Below are positions 1 to 11,123 of a DNA stretch of 52,500 bases, in pieces; the stretch's first letter is position 1, and the number at the start of each line of letters is the position of its first letter. The DNA comes from Halisarca cf. caerulea. Its lineage: Eukaryota; Porifera; Demospongiae; Chondrillida; Halisarcidae. Position numbers and translations under genes: made by a program. The notes under the pieces are model-generated. The model had not been told where the DNA came from. It saw nothing but the letters and a program-made list of their open reading frames with translations, and did no database searches. The stretch covers positions 8,548,118 to 8,600,617 of the forward strand of contig CAUJGJ010000444.1 in assembly GCA_963170055.1 (NCBI GenBank), given 5' to 3'.

Positions 1-772
1 GTGGACGAGCCACTATAGTGGCTCGTACTTCTTTTGTCATTTTAAGAACGAATTAAATGTTTACTGGCTCAATTGCCCATCTAACGAAAGTTAAAACATG
101 TTACCAGTATCAACATAAGCGATAAATAACAAAAATAGTAACACGAAAGCTAGAAAAACACAAAATCCTAAGCGTACCGTATGCGTATTGCTGCATCAGA
201 CGAGTTTCAGGAACAGGTAGATGATGACAAAAACGAGTTCAGAATTAATCTGGCTTGAGAAACGATGGCACAGTACCTCTCTAGAAAGCGGAAAGGACGA
301 ACTGGCATTAACAGTGTGCCTCCTTTCCTGCGATTTGTGAGCGTCACTCCCTTCGACGTTGACAATCTTCGGAGCGCCCTAATCTGCCATTATAGCTCGT
401 CAATTCTTTCCAGGAAGCAAACCAAGTACAGCGGCAAGCAAAGTAAGGAAATCGATCACATTCTCCCTGCGTAGTTCCTGATTTTAGATTGAGCCACACT
501 AGAGAACGCCATTTTTATTCCGCATAACTAGGATTTGTCGGTAAATTATCGCATAGTTATTGCATAACACCGTAAAACGGGATCGAAGATTTCTTTTAGT
601 ATGTGTTCTAACTTCCTTATAACCCATATTAGAAGGTTCATACTTACAGAGTGTGTTACTATTGCTACGTGAATGCTTCGTATAAAATTTGAACAAAATG
701 CGCTAAACTTTCGTCATCTTCCACAACCACGGGTTGAGCCACTATAGTGGCTCGTCCACTATAAAGGGTTAA
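1..772. mobile_element. TTAA-flanked inverted-repeat element, left end clipped by the window
   Basis: The window opens inside the left inverted repeat: positions 1-25 (GTGGACGAGCCACTATAGTG and on) match the reverse complement of 735-760. Both ends hold an 18-20 bp perfect palindrome centred on CACTATAGTG (6-25 and 736-753). The right end reads AAAGGGTTAA, with TTAA at 769-772. TTAA targets and CCC-starting ends are typical of piggyBac-type elements. No transposase is present, so this is a non-autonomous copy. A 69-codon ORF inside (265-474) has no recognisable features and is probably chance. The sequence just right of TTAA continues as family A (next entry), so this element is inserted in an A copy. 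Confidence 0.65.
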
Positions 773-1023
773 ATAGTCTTAGAAACATTCCACCATCTAG
801 CGCCCAAAGCGTTTCGCTTTTTAATAGGGATTAGGAAAACCATACGAGCTTCTTTGCGAATGGATCAGATCTTTTGAAATGATAATTCTCGAAATGTTTA
901 TGCCTCTACCTACATATTAAGCCTTCGTTTGATGCTCTGACGCTTCTACAAGTTGAGAACTAAGGCTGTAAAAAGACCGAAATTTTCACACCTCCTAATT
1001 AGGTAGGACATGTCCCACATGCG
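773..1023 (+). mobile_element. Family A short element, 3' part
   Basis: This is collinear with the last third of the family A copy at 13,060-13,788, including the shared GCTTCTACAAGTT and AAATTTTCACACCTCC blocks, and it ends in the family terminus ACATGTCCCACATGCG at 1,008-1,023. The left part would lie beyond the TTAA element that precedes it and outside the window. There is no coding capacity. Confidence 0.75.
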
Positions 1024-1089
1024 TAAGCAAAAAATGCAAAAGGCACAGGTCAAGACATCCTGCAAGTGAATTCAGAAGACAGAACATGT

Positions 1090-1677
1090 CCAAATCTTAC
1101 CTTACTGATTTGGGGAAAGCGCTGCTCCATTCCATGGCTGTTATGTCCAAGGATTTCTGATCCCAAAGAACGGCTATAGCAACAAATGGCTGCGCATAAA
1201 CTCAATGGATGGACCGACAATATTCCCCAAATCCGAATTTTAAGTTCAGTCCTTCAGCAACAATCTAACAAAGTTTTAAGTATCTATGTAGAGATCTAGA
1301 CCAGCGCCTTTTTCGCCATAAAATCCTTGCGGACTGAAGTGCTTCTTTAGGCCTTTGTCACATGATATCACATGTCCACAAAGGCAAACTCTTCAAACTC
1401 TTCTGCGTTGTAGAGGTATGAAAATTTTGGCCTTTGTTACAGCTTCTTTACGAACTTGTAGTAGATACAGAGCATCAAACAAGGGATTAAGATGTAGGAT
1501 GTTTGTATGCAGGATGTTTACTTGCACGTTTTAGCCTATTATGACGTATAATGGTCGTGTTTAAGCTGTGGTCACATGACCAGACTGTGATAAACTGTCT
1601 GAGGCGTAGAATCTAATCGCAATCCTTGTCAAACCACAAAACGCCCCCTTGAAGCCTGAATTCTTCCATAACATACC
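1090..1677 (+). mobile_element. Diverged family B element with an internal family A fragment
   Basis: Similarity to family B begins around the GGCTGTTATGTCCA block (about 1,136), continues through the TTTTTCGCCATAAAATCC region, and resumes at a B-type end CATAACATACCTGCG at about 1,664-1,678. Between about 1,405 and 1,495 lies a piece resembling the inverted 3' end of family A (GTATGAAAATTTTGGCC and following). The copy is old and its left boundary is uncertain. Confidence 0.45.
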
Positions 1678-1683
1678 TGCGTT

Positions 1684-2326
1684 TCATGAGGGGCATGTCT
1701 GCGTTGATTTGGAGGTGTGAAAATTTTGGTCTATATTACAGCTTCTTTCCAAACTTGTAGTAGATACAGAGCAGATGTTTGGATGATGACCTTTTTGGAA
1801 GGCTTGTTTTAATTGTGAAGAAACTACTAAGGTTTTTTCTAACCCTAATGAAAAGTAAAATGCTTTGGGTAGTGCAAGCTTCTAAGACTTTTTCACATAA
1901 ATCACTGTAACAAAACGTTTCTTAACCTTTTTAATGCCAAGATCTGCATATTCGCCTTCTAAAGGCAAAATTCAAGCTCTTGTACCTTTACATAGGAACA
2001 AAAGTTCTCTTGCACCCACATAGCAAAGTTGCCTATTTCAAATGGCTCCAAGTTGGTACCACAAAACTGTCTCCAGCTTGTACCCTCATGTAGCACCCAG
2101 TGGAAAGCAAAATTCCGAAGAACATAAAGTTGAGTTAATTATCAGAATGTGACAGAGCAACTGTAATGAGAGAAAACATCACTAAATGCGGATTCGGCAT
2201 TTGTATACACCCAAAAATTAGTCCAACTCACAAGATGACTATACTTGTAGATGTTGAAAATTACATTAATTTTAATTGCTATGCAAACTGTGCTATCATG
2301 ACAGATCCTGGATATGTCCACATGCA
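1684..2326 (-). mobile_element. Family A short element, near full length, inverted
   Basis: Reading from the left, this matches the reverse complement of the A copy at 13,060-13,788, from the degenerate terminus CATGAGGGGCATGTC through GGAGGTGTGAAAATTTTGG to the opposite terminus ATATGTCCACATGCA. Two ORFs of 65-70 codons on opposite strands lie in it. They are shadows of repeat sequence, not genes. Confidence 0.7.
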
Positions 2327-2831
2327 CTATGCACATCATGCACTTATGTGTAGGAGGGGAACCGCTTCTTGGGGGTGAGCCAGGTGTTTAAGGGGATACA
2401 CATTATCAGTTTGCATGTGGTTTCTGGCTTATTTTCACATGACAATCACACACATAAATATGACCCCCTTCCTGTAGCTTGAAGTACCACTAAGCAGTGG
2501 TAAAGAACTGAACAACTACCTCAAGGGTATCATTGCTCATTTCCTGTCAGCTAATGATCACACACGTATTCTGAAGAAAGTCGTTAGCAAAGGGAAAGCT
2601 GTTCCCTATGTAAATTTTACAGATTTTATGATGTATTTGTCAGGAGAAAAGTTACCGTGAGTTTGGCACTGTGTATGTAGATTGTTTGTATATATCACCC
2701 TTCTTAATTTTATTCTATGCATTGGCTCAGTTGTGTGGTGGCCTCAATTCTTAAAGTTGGCTCGGGGAATCCTCTCTCAATGCTGAATTGTACTGGTCCC
2801 CTGTAATACAGCTGTTTTGAATGCATAACAG

Positions 2832-3314
2832 AGAACCGTATTTCCTTTAAAATTTCGACCAACTAAAGTTTTGACACCCGTTGTGGAAGTACCGAAATGC
2901 CTCTAATCAATGACAAAATTGCTTGTAAGCTGTAGACTCATTTGCCGATTGTTCCAATTGTTTTCCCACGCGTTAATACCCTTACTGGGGCAGTTCTAGG
3001 CTAGGTATGGAAGGAGTACAGCCTGAATGTACACCTGATCAACAGTATTCTATAACACCAGAACCGATTTTGTCGTCATCGGTCTTTGGAATACGACACT
3101 AACAGCGATTTACCATCTGCATGATGTCCACACACTGAAGAAGAAACTTTCAGCTTGGAGGAAGTGGCTATGGGCATTTTAATTTGCCTTTGAAGTTTCG
3201 TCGTTTCCTCTAAAGTTTCGACACACGTGTTAAGGCTCCGTGTTTACTTCCTATTGCTCAGTTTGACGAAAATGTTTGAATTTGACAAGCATCAAATTTT
3301 TAGAGGAAATACGT
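2832..3314. mobile_element. Short inverted-repeat element in the intron
   Basis: The left end CCGTATTTCCTTTAAAATTT (from 2,833) pairs imperfectly with the right end AAATTTTTAGAGGAAATACG (ending about 3,313). The motif TAAAATTTCGAC near the end also occurs at the left end of the Tigger-like element at 22,913, which suggests this is a non-autonomous relative. There is no coding content. Confidence 0.5.
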
Positions 3315-3568
3315 TAAAGTTACCAAATTTGTGAACCTTACCAGCTAGAGTTCACAAGTTTGTTGACTCTACCACTGCACCAATGACAACCTTTATCCCA
3401 ATTAGCTATATTAAGAGTTGGGATTAGTTATTGCAACTTCAAAAGAAAATTGCTTCTGAAATGGGTCACTTTATGCATCAACATGTTTTGGTTCCCTTGA
3501 GATTTAGGCCATTCTGCTCGAGTTCAAATTCTGCAGGCATCAAATTAAATCAGCTCAAACTGCCATCA

Positions 3569-3662
3569 TAACAAGCTTTGTTTACAAATTCCCTGTGAAT
3601 GTTAAGAAAACAATGAAAAGTCCAGACATTGTGGCAAGTCCTTTAAAAATAATCGAAGAGTA
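3569..3662 (+). repeat. Dispersed repeat shared with 32,865-32,955
   Basis: The block starting TAACAAGCTTTGTTTACAAA and continuing through AAACAATGAAAAGTCCAGAC aligns with 32,865-32,955 in the same orientation, with roughly one mismatch in six. No terminal structure is visible in either copy. Confidence 0.6.
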
Positions 3663-4588
3663 TGTATAAATTTAAAGTGCTTGATTTATGTGGAAATCAA
3701 AGAAGGTAGTGAATCTGGAAATCAAACAAGCAGCATGCTCCTACTGCTCTCCCAGGTTATCAAAGCTGCTTCCTGCATTTCAAGCTGCTGGTATGCATGG
3801 CATACATTTGCACAATCGGCAATCAGCCAACGGCACAGGTCAACACAGGAACTACAAACAAAAGAATGAATGGCTGCTGCAAAATATTTTCGATAGTCAT
3901 GGGAACTACGTCTTTTGCTACAGCTGCATCCTAGCTTGGATAAATATACATGAGGGTCGTTTGTCTAAGCTACGGAAGACAAAAAGGAAACTTAACCTTT
4001 CCGCACTACGTACAATGACGAAAAGTACAGTTGAAAAGGAGGGGCTCTTACACTCAGTTGTCATGTCAGAAGATCAATCAGTCTCACTGCAAGCCTGGTG
4101 GCAAACACTGGAAAGTGGACACGCAGTAACAGTGCGATACCCATATGGCAGACATGGGCTCAAAGGCAAAGTGTCGAATAGACAGGACAAGAATGTCATA
4201 AATGTGAGTGGACTACAGAATAGTGAACAATGAGTAATTATCATAAGTAAATGACATTGTACAGAATGTGTAGTAACAATGTAACAAATATACAGTCACA
4301 AATACATGCAAAAATGCTCTGCACCATCTAACAGTTTGTGTGTCTTCCATAGGACTTCATTGCGTTTGTGAACAACAACACATTCCCAAATGGTCGAAGT
4401 GAAAGTAGTCACGGGTACCTATCATACTTCATCAGCAATTTCCAACATATAGATCCACCACCGCTGTCTGAAAAGGACTACGAGAAGAAAATGAAATCGT
4501 TTGTCGTTGCAGAATTCAATCGTGCACAAAGTGCAATTGGACATCACACAATGGGTACATCCACATTCAGAAGGCATCTTCAGAAACT

Positions 4589-5187
4589 ATGGCAACCGTA
4601 AGAGTCGTTGTTATTACGCTTAGGAAAGCCATATTGCCTTCTAATTAGCATCGAAGATAGCCTGGACAACGCTTGACTAAATGATATGTGACAATTGCAC
4701 AAAGGACGAGAATCGACCGTAAACAAATGAAAAGTCTTCGAAGCAACTTTGGCACTGGGCGTAAGAAAAAAATGGCAACTGTAAGATTCGTTGTTATTCC
4801 GCTTTGGAAAGTCATATTGCCTTCTAACTAGCATCGAACATAGCCTGGATAACGCTTGCCTAAATGATATGCGACAGTTGCACAAAGGACGAGAATTAAC
4901 TGTAAACGAACGAAAAGTCTTCGAAGCAACTTTGGCGCTCGTGTTACATGTTCTTGTAGCGTATCTTCTCAGTTCTAAGCCACTGCTTAGTTGTTCGTGC
5001 TGCTGCTTAACCGGAGAGAAAACTATAGTTGTTTATTTCAAGCTTCTGCCGTTATTTTTGCACTCGTTTAGACGTCCTCGCTTCCTTCGCCGTGGGTAGG
5101 CTTTTTGCATCTATTTTAGTGAATATTAATTCGGCCATGAGGCGTGTGCATGATGTAATAAAAATGGCGTATAATCGGTTAATACTT
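4589..5187 (-). mobile_element. Element segment with ~180 bp tandem duplication, shared with 9,966-10,556
   Basis: The whole segment matches the reverse complement of 9,966-10,556. It holds two tandem units (about 4,589-4,772 and 4,773-4,950), each running from TGGCAAC(C/T)GTAAGA through CATATTGCCTTCTAA and CTGGACAAC or CTGGATAAC to TCTTCGAAGCAACTTTGGC. It ends in GGCGTATAATCGGTTAA, whose reverse complement TTAACCGATTATACGCC is the boundary motif in the other copy. The ORFs in it are shadows of the repeat. Confidence 0.65.
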
Positions 5188-5730
5188 CACAAAGCCGAAA
5201 AAACGACCACAGATTTAGACCTTAAAAATAACTTTAGTGCAAAAGTAGGTTCAAAAGATAGCACAGATTGAAAACATAAATCAAATCTTGGGTGATGATG
5301 CTCCAATCCACGGCTGTTATTACCAGGGGTTCCTGCCCGAAAACAAGGTTCCCGTTTACAAGATGTTGGACATAAACTGAGAGAAACAGTTAACGTACAT
5401 TGCCTCAAGATTCGATTCTGAGGGTTTGGTTCCTTAGTAATAACATATCGCAGTTTCAAAGCCAAAAGCAAAGATATCTACCACCGCCTTTTTCGATGAA
5501 ATTTTATTGTCAAACATAGGTGCCTTTCCAGGCTGAGTCATGTGTCGTCACATGTTCTATGAAGTTCTTTCTCGTATACTTGCGTATACGTTCAGCTTGC
5601 ACATGACATTATCACCAAAACAAACCACAGACACGTGACAAACCCACGTGTTACCCACAATAATGATATTCATTGCCTGAAGCCAAAGAACATCGCACTT
5701 TTGACTGGATTGGGACATAACACACCTGCA
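5188..5730 (+). mobile_element. Family B element, 3' part
   Basis: This is collinear with the 3' two thirds of the complete B copy at 26,046-26,917: AGCACAGATTGAAA, CCACGGCTGTTAT, GATATCTACCACCGC and the final GGACATAACACACCTGC. It ends exactly where Gypsy coding sequence begins (5,731). The 5' third is missing at the junction with the preceding element. Confidence 0.7.
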
Positions 5731-6265
5731 TTCCAGAAGTAAAAACAGCCCTGACAATGCCAGCAGTGCTTGCTTGGTATAACCCGGCTGCAGACACAAA
5801 ACTATCTGCAGATGCTTCAGCCTACAGCTTAGGAGTAGTCCTTCTACAAAAGTCTACTGATGGAGAATGGAAACCAGTAGCATATGCCTGTAGGTCAATG
5901 ACAGAGACTGAGATGAGATATGCGCAGATCGAAAAAGAAGCCTTAGCTACACATGGGCATGTGAACGCTTCTCAGATTACATGTTGTGAAAGATTATCAC
6001 TATCGAGACAGATCACAAACCCCTTGTTCCACTCCTCAGCACTAAACACTTGGACAGCATACCCCCATGCGTACTACGCTTCAAAGTTCACCTGATGAGA
6101 TACAGCTACAACGTTTTACATGTACAAGGGAAATTGCTTTACAATGCCGACACCCTCTCCAGAGTGCCTCAGAGCCATTCAGAAGATGACAAGAGGAAAT
6201 CTTACAACATAGAGTTCAACCTACACAGGAGCATTATAGTTGGTCTCAGGGAATGGGGATTTTAG
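5731..6265 (+). pseudogene. Ty3/Gypsy-type RNase H fragment, frameshifted
   Basis: The fragment begins just after the reverse transcriptase connection and runs through PAVLAWYNPAADTKLSADAS, where the DAS aspartate is the first RNase H acidic residue. Next come GVVLLQKSTDGEWKPVAYAC, the YAQIEKEALA helix, then after a frameshift near 5,945 the TDHKPLVPL block, and LLYNADTLSR at the end, the usual D-x-LSR signature. Reverse transcriptase and integrase are absent and no LTR was found. At least two frame changes make it non-functional. A second fragment of a related element lies at 25,930-27,490. Confidence 0.85.
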
Positions 6266-6589
6266 GTGACAAAGTTATTCATCTGTAAACATGGTAATGC
6301 GTCATTACCTAGTGCTCAATAGAAGTACGTATAATTCGCAAACCAAAAGATATAAGCACAACTTTTTTTTCCTTGTGATAATGCAAGAAACTCAAGTCAC
6401 ATACATAGAAGTAAGCTTCGCAGATGCGAGATTCATAAAAAGTCACAATATACGGGAATGTTGTACTTGCGAACAAACATTAAGCTTATTCTAAAGAATT
6501 TTCAACACCGAAGAACACGTACGGCACATTTTGGGAAGATTCAGAAGGTGCACAAAAGCAATAAACTAAGGGGCTTTCAAAACAAAGTG

Positions 6590-6824
6590 CAAAGTTTGTC
6601 TGAAACTGCTATGTATCCCAGGCTCGTTATCTTTCTTCAGACAATAGAAACAATCGCTAGCTTAGCACCATCATGCGTGGAATATATAGATCTTTCATTC
6701 AGTAAGAAGAACTGGGCGAATATCTAATCAACTAAATAGAAGCGATCGATAATCGCGAAGCTATTACAAGATGGCCATTTTTGCATTTTATTCTTGGACG
6801 TCAAGTTCCTAACTACCCTGCAAA
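6590..6824 (+). mobile_element. Family G short element, 3' part
   Basis: This is collinear with the last third of the complete G copy (30,980-31,717): TTTGTCTGAAACTGCTATGT, AGAAACAATCGCTAG, AAGAAGAACTGGGCGA and AAGATGGCCATTTTTGCATT. The right end is a degraded TACCCTGCA. The 5' part is missing. Confidence 0.7.
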
Positions 6825-7310
6825 GAAATAGAAAATTTGTGACTCAAATGTGTCGTTCTTCCAACCAATCCAGAACTCAACTACAGTAACTGATGATTCA
6901 GCATATGAAGATGATGACGATGCAAATCAAATTGGTGGGATAAGTTCTCTTGAAACAAGACGCTATCCTGCACAGGTATGTTATGTCTGATCTTGGACAT
7001 AAACAAAAATGGCCGTCGTTATCGAAGAAGTGAAATCAATAGGTCTTTTTTCCATGCGCACGATTAGTGATGCCCGGAAAATGCTTTATGTTATATCTTA
7101 AATATATCTACTTTGTATCTAAGTCTTTTAGATTATTGTGCAAGTTCTAAAAACGTCATATGACCAATTTTTTCTGACCGTACTCGAAAACATAAAAATC
7201 CAAAAACGCGGTGGTAGAAACTTAGGCTTTCCTAGCCTCAAAAGAACACACAGGTACCGAACTTACTAAATCGAATTCAGGGTCTTCAGGCTCCACTGCA
7301 TGGCTGTTAA

Positions 7311-8080
7311 CCCTTTAACGTGCAAATTTAGGTGCAAACGTGCGAGTTTTTTTCCCAGCCGATTTTTACGAAATTACACACATACAAACTATATGGCATA
7401 ACAATGTCTTTTGTATACTATTAAACCTGTGCGTTGTGTATAACAGAAGATACAGTCCATAGAAATTCTTTGGAATACGAGGGATTACTAGACTTTTTAC
7501 TAGTATACATTAGTTATAAAAATAAAAAATGGCGTCGCCAATGTCGTCGTCTTCATCTTTCACAATTTTGTGCTGTAAATAGGCAAGTAGCCGCCCAGAG
7601 AGAATGTAGTGGGCCTTTTCTTGGTGTTTTCTGAACAGACCAAGGTGAAGTGGCATCGTACATTGTCCTAACAATACAAGTGCACTTCTGACCAATCCTG
7701 AAGGGGAAAAGTCACTCTTAATTACAGCGAAGAAGTAGCAGAAGTAGCGAGAAAACTTCCTTTCCAGTTTTTCGAACTATTTTGACATGTTCTAAGTGTG
7801 TGTATATGTTTGTGTTTGCCTCAGCGTTGATCTCTTCCATCCATCAAATCGGCAGTTAGATGCGTACAAGAAAGACTGCCAGAGCGATTTTGAATCTCTA
7901 ATTTGACACTCTTTCTAGGTAAAGTCTTCGCATTCTAGGACAATTGTTCGTATTGTAGTTAAAGTTTAAGCTTTGTATGTTGCTTTATGACCGCATTCCT
8001 TCTGTTCTTTTTGGTGGCACTAAAGTGGCTTTTGCACGTTTGTGCATGCACAGTTTTCGCGTTAGTTGCACGTTATAGGG
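7311..8080. mobile_element. TTAA-type element nested in family B
   Basis: The left end is CCCTTTAACGTGCA preceded by TTAA (7,307-7,310). The right end is TGCACGTTATAGGG followed by TTAT (8,081-8,084). The host B sequence reads GCTGTTATGTCC without the insert, so the target was TTAT or TTAA. The inverted repeats agree at 13 of 14 bases. A CCC-starting terminus at a TTAA-like target fits a non-autonomous piggyBac-type element. The ORFs of about 60 codons inside show no homology I recognise. Confidence 0.7.
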
Positions 8081-8466
8081 TTATGTCCAAGGATTTATGC
8101 AAAATTTGAGGGTGAGTAGTTACAATCCTTTGGACATATAGCAAACGGTTCAATGTACAAAGACCCTGAATTCGATTCTAGGGGTTTGGTCCTTTGGGAA
8201 CAATATCTCAAAGTTTCACGCTGAAAATCAGAGATTTCTACCACCGCGATTTTCGATGAAATTTTCTTGTAGAGCAAGCTGTCTTACTTCAGGAAAGTCA
8301 AGTGACATCACATGCACTCCTACAAGCAGCACACGAGTTGTGCTCGTGGTGAAAACAGTTTTAGTGGAAAAGGCGGAAATGTAGATGGTGGCTTTTAAAC
8401 CTTACAAAGTGGGTCTGACGTAATTGTAGGATCAATATCTATCTATACACTTTTGAAATTCTATTG

Positions 8467-8522
8467 CTTGACTGTTATTGGCAGCATTTTGTGGCTTGAC
8501 TGTTATTGGCAGCATTTTGTGG
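8467..8522 (+). repeat. 28-bp tandem duplication
   Basis: CTTGACTGTTATTGGCAGCA and the following TTTTGTGG occur twice in direct succession with no mismatch. Confidence 0.9.
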
Positions 8523-9162
8523 CTTTCCAGCCAGGACAAGACGAGAAATAATGATGCATATTTACTTTGAACAGAATAAGCAATCAAAAGTATACGTGGT
8601 GAAAATTTAGATTTACCTTTTAGAAATCAATCCTTACATTTCTGTAGTCATGGCTGCCATCTACTGAGATCTCCGCCTTTCACAAAGAAATTTGCCCCGT
8701 AAAAAGGCTTTTCTCAAGGAGCATACGATCTTACGTAGCCCCGTTATTGTAAATGAAGGAGTTCAGAACACATTGTCAACTTCTCTTGAAATCAGATTCT
8801 TCCTTTCCAAGATATCTAGTTCATACTTAAATTGGTGAACCCCAAACCTGCCAAAGAAAGCATTATTATCCAAAACCAACGCTTAGAATTTCGCGATCGA
8901 AACGTGCTGTGTAAAGTTGGGTAGGGTCTGGACCTTTTACCATAGATAACTAGATAGATAACCTTGCTTGTTGCGGAGCTTCCTAAGCTGATTCACGTTA
9001 CTGGCACATGACCAACCCACGCAATTCAGTGATAATGAAATTCATAACATGAACACCACAAAGCGCTCGTGTTTTGGCTAGATTCGGACATAACATACCT
9101 GTGTGTACGAGACTGTGTTGCTGTTCAAAGATATGGTCAGAACATCTATGAAACTTAACCTT

Positions 9163-10643
9163 TTAACCCTTAATCGTTTGCGTTTCCGGTGAAAATCTAG
9201 ACCCTTAACGTTTGTAAGCCAGATATCTGGCGCAAACTTCAAGCTTTAATATAGCCGGTATTTTGCTTGTGAAACTTTCTTATATGCTTAGTATGTTGTC
9301 ATAGCATATTAGGTAGACTTCATCAGCCCTTGTTTGCACTTATTCAGTCGGTTTTCCGTCTTGTCGGTGAAGTAAGACTTCCATAAGCTAAGTCTTGCAA
9401 TACGTGCGCATTTACAGATATTGTTTTAAGGTTTGAAATGATGCCTAGTGCATAAAAAGCTTTGTACACGTTGCATTCTACACAAAGAAAACCATTTCTA
9501 AACAGAAAAGTGTCTACTGTCCATTTCATGGAGAATACTAAAAACAGTTTATCCGTACTAACTTCAGATATGAACGGAAAACTGCCTGATTCATTCCAAA
9601 AGATTGTGATTGCTAAAATCCTCTTCATGAGTACCTTCATCCACATTTCAAGTAATGAAAAACGACGTAGAACTAAAATTAGGCGAGAAATCCACTAAAA
9701 TGTTTCAGATACGCAACATGGGTAGCCATTTTTGGTCCGTAAAATTATTGAATTTTTCGTATATCTATTGGCGTTTCTTGTAAATTTTTGTATAATAGCA
9801 ACTTTTAACAGGCTGTATCTTCTTTTGTACTGATCGCACAAGGTTGATACTATACAAAGTTACATATGTATCCAGTATTAACACACAGCTAAAGAATCAA
9901 TATTATAGGACGAAATTGCAAAATACGAACTTTAAGGGGTCGCGCCAGAAAATTGGCTTATAAATGTTTAACCGATTATACGCCATTTTTCTTACGTCAT
10001 ACACACGCCTCATGGCCGAATTAATATTCACTAAAATACATGCAAAAAGCCTACCCACGGTGAAGGAAGCGAGGACGTCTAAACGAGAGCAAAAATAATG
10101 ACAGAAGCTTGAAATAAACAATGATAGTTTTCTCTCCTTTAAGCAGCAGCACGAACAACTAAGCAGCGGCTTAGAACTGAGAAGATACGCTACAAGAACG
10201 TGGAACATGAGTGCCTAAGTTGCTTCGAAGACTTTTCGTTCGTTTACGGTCGATTCTCGCCCTTTGTACACTTGATGCATATCATTTAGGCAAGCGTTGT
10301 CCAGGCTATGTTCGATGCTAGTTAGAAGGGAATATGGCTTTCCAAAGCGGAATAACAACGAATCTTACAGTTGCCATTTTTCCTTGCGCCCTGCGCCAAA
10401 GTTGCTTCGAAGACTTTTAGTTTGTTTACGGTCGATTCTAGTCTTTTGTGCAATTGTCGCATATCATTTAGTCAAGCGTTGTCCAGGCTATCTTCGATGC
10501 TAGTAAGAAGGCAATATGGCTTTCCTAAGCGGAATAACAACGACTTTTACGGTTGCCATTTTTTCTTACGCCATATGGCGTATTTGGCCATAACCTGCAT
10601 TACGCCATATGGCGTAATTGGCGTATAATCGATTAAGGGTTAA
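9163..10643. mobile_element. TTAA-flanked 1.48 kb element with perfect 14-bp inverted repeats
   Basis: The left end TTAACCCTTAATCG (9,163-9,176) is the exact reverse complement of the right end CGATTAAGGGTTAA (10,630-10,643). The inner right part (9,966-10,556) is shared with 4,589-5,187 and carries the same tandem units of about 180 bp. Near the right end are two copies of the perfect palindrome TACGCCATATGGCGTA (10,567-10,582 and 10,601-10,616). The ORFs of 78-101 codons at 9,344-10,208 are unrecognisable and mostly follow the repeat units. It is best read as a non-autonomous piggyBac-type element. Confidence 0.7.
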
Positions 10644-11123
10644 CTCCTGTGTGACGATTTTTCGTAAACCTGTTATGGCCTAAAGATCACTTTAGAGACT
10701 CTATCCTCGCTACCCGACTTTTACTCTTCTTTACCTTCCGCGTTTGTGGTAGAAGTCTTTTTAATCATCTTCAAAACTTTCTTAAAGCCTTTCAATGCAA
10801 AATTGTTCGCACAAAGATAAAATTATGCATGTTCAATTTTTCGGTATCGAGGAACGGCCATTTCATTTTGTGGTTATCTCTGCATAATTTCGTATAATCA
10901 TTGTATACGTACATTTCTTGGTATACATTTGCGTTTTTGCATATACTTTAGAGCCTTTTATTCAAATGGTACAGCGTTATATCAGTATAAAATAATATGA
11001 GTGTATTACAATTGAAGTAAGCTATCAAACAATATGAAAATCGAAGCACTATGATAAATTTGAGGAAGTACCGTCCACTACCAGGAGAGCCACTAAAGTG
11101 GTCTTCACACCATAAAGGGTTAA
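10644..11123. mobile_element. Right part of another TTAA-type element, possibly the host of the 1.48 kb element
   Basis: It ends in ACACCATAAAGGGTTAA (TTAA at 11,120-11,123), like the right end of the first element in the window (CACTATAAAGGGTTAA), and it also has a diverged AGCCACTAAAGTGG palindrome at 11,087-11,100. A possible left end TTAACCTT lies at 9,155, immediately before the 1.48 kb element, which would then be nested inside this one. Confidence 0.45.

Larger units (their letters stand above)
2478..4601 (+). pseudogene. Unrecognised multi-exon gene, truncated by an element; probably transposon-derived
   Basis: Three open segments are bounded by good splice signals. The first, 2,478-2,656, follows CCTGTAG, ends before GTGAGT and encodes a segment starting LEVPLSSGKELNNYLKG. 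The second runs from about 3,688 to 4,203 and ends at AAT|GTGAGT. The third starts at 4,353 after TTCCATAG. The second carries a Cys-rich part (AACSYCSPR, then GNYVFCYSCIL) and RYPYGRHGLKGK. The third carries DFIAFVNNNTFPNGR and EFNRAQSAIGHH. From memory, similar Cys-pair plus NGR/EFNR proteins are multi-copy in sponges and cnidarians, so a mobile-element origin is likely, but I cannot name the family. The apparent stop at 4,599 is supplied by the element starting near 4,589, so the gene is cut off there. Joining segment 1 with segments 2-3 is an inference. Confidence 0.5.
6971..9103 (+). mobile_element. Family B element, complete but split by insertions, TG target duplication
   Basis: The ends are CACAGGTATGTTATGTC (6,971) and GACATAACATACCTGTG (ending 9,103), flanked by TG at 6,969-6,970 and 9,104-9,105. 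The 5' arm (6,971-7,306) and the 3' arm (from 8,081) match the complete B copy at 26,046. They are separated by a TTAA-type element (7,311-8,080) placed within the GCTGTTATGTCC block. The 3' arm also has about 500 bp not found in the shorter B copies, so a further, undelimited insertion is likely between about 8,320 and 8,990. There is no coding capacity. Confidence 0.8.

Noticed and set aside
265..474. 69-codon ORF near the left edge
   Set aside because: It lies within a TTAA-type non-autonomous element and has no domain or homologous frame that I recognise.
2142..2378. Overlapping 65-70 codon ORFs on both strands
   Set aside because: They fall in the end of a family A element whose other copies lack these frames.
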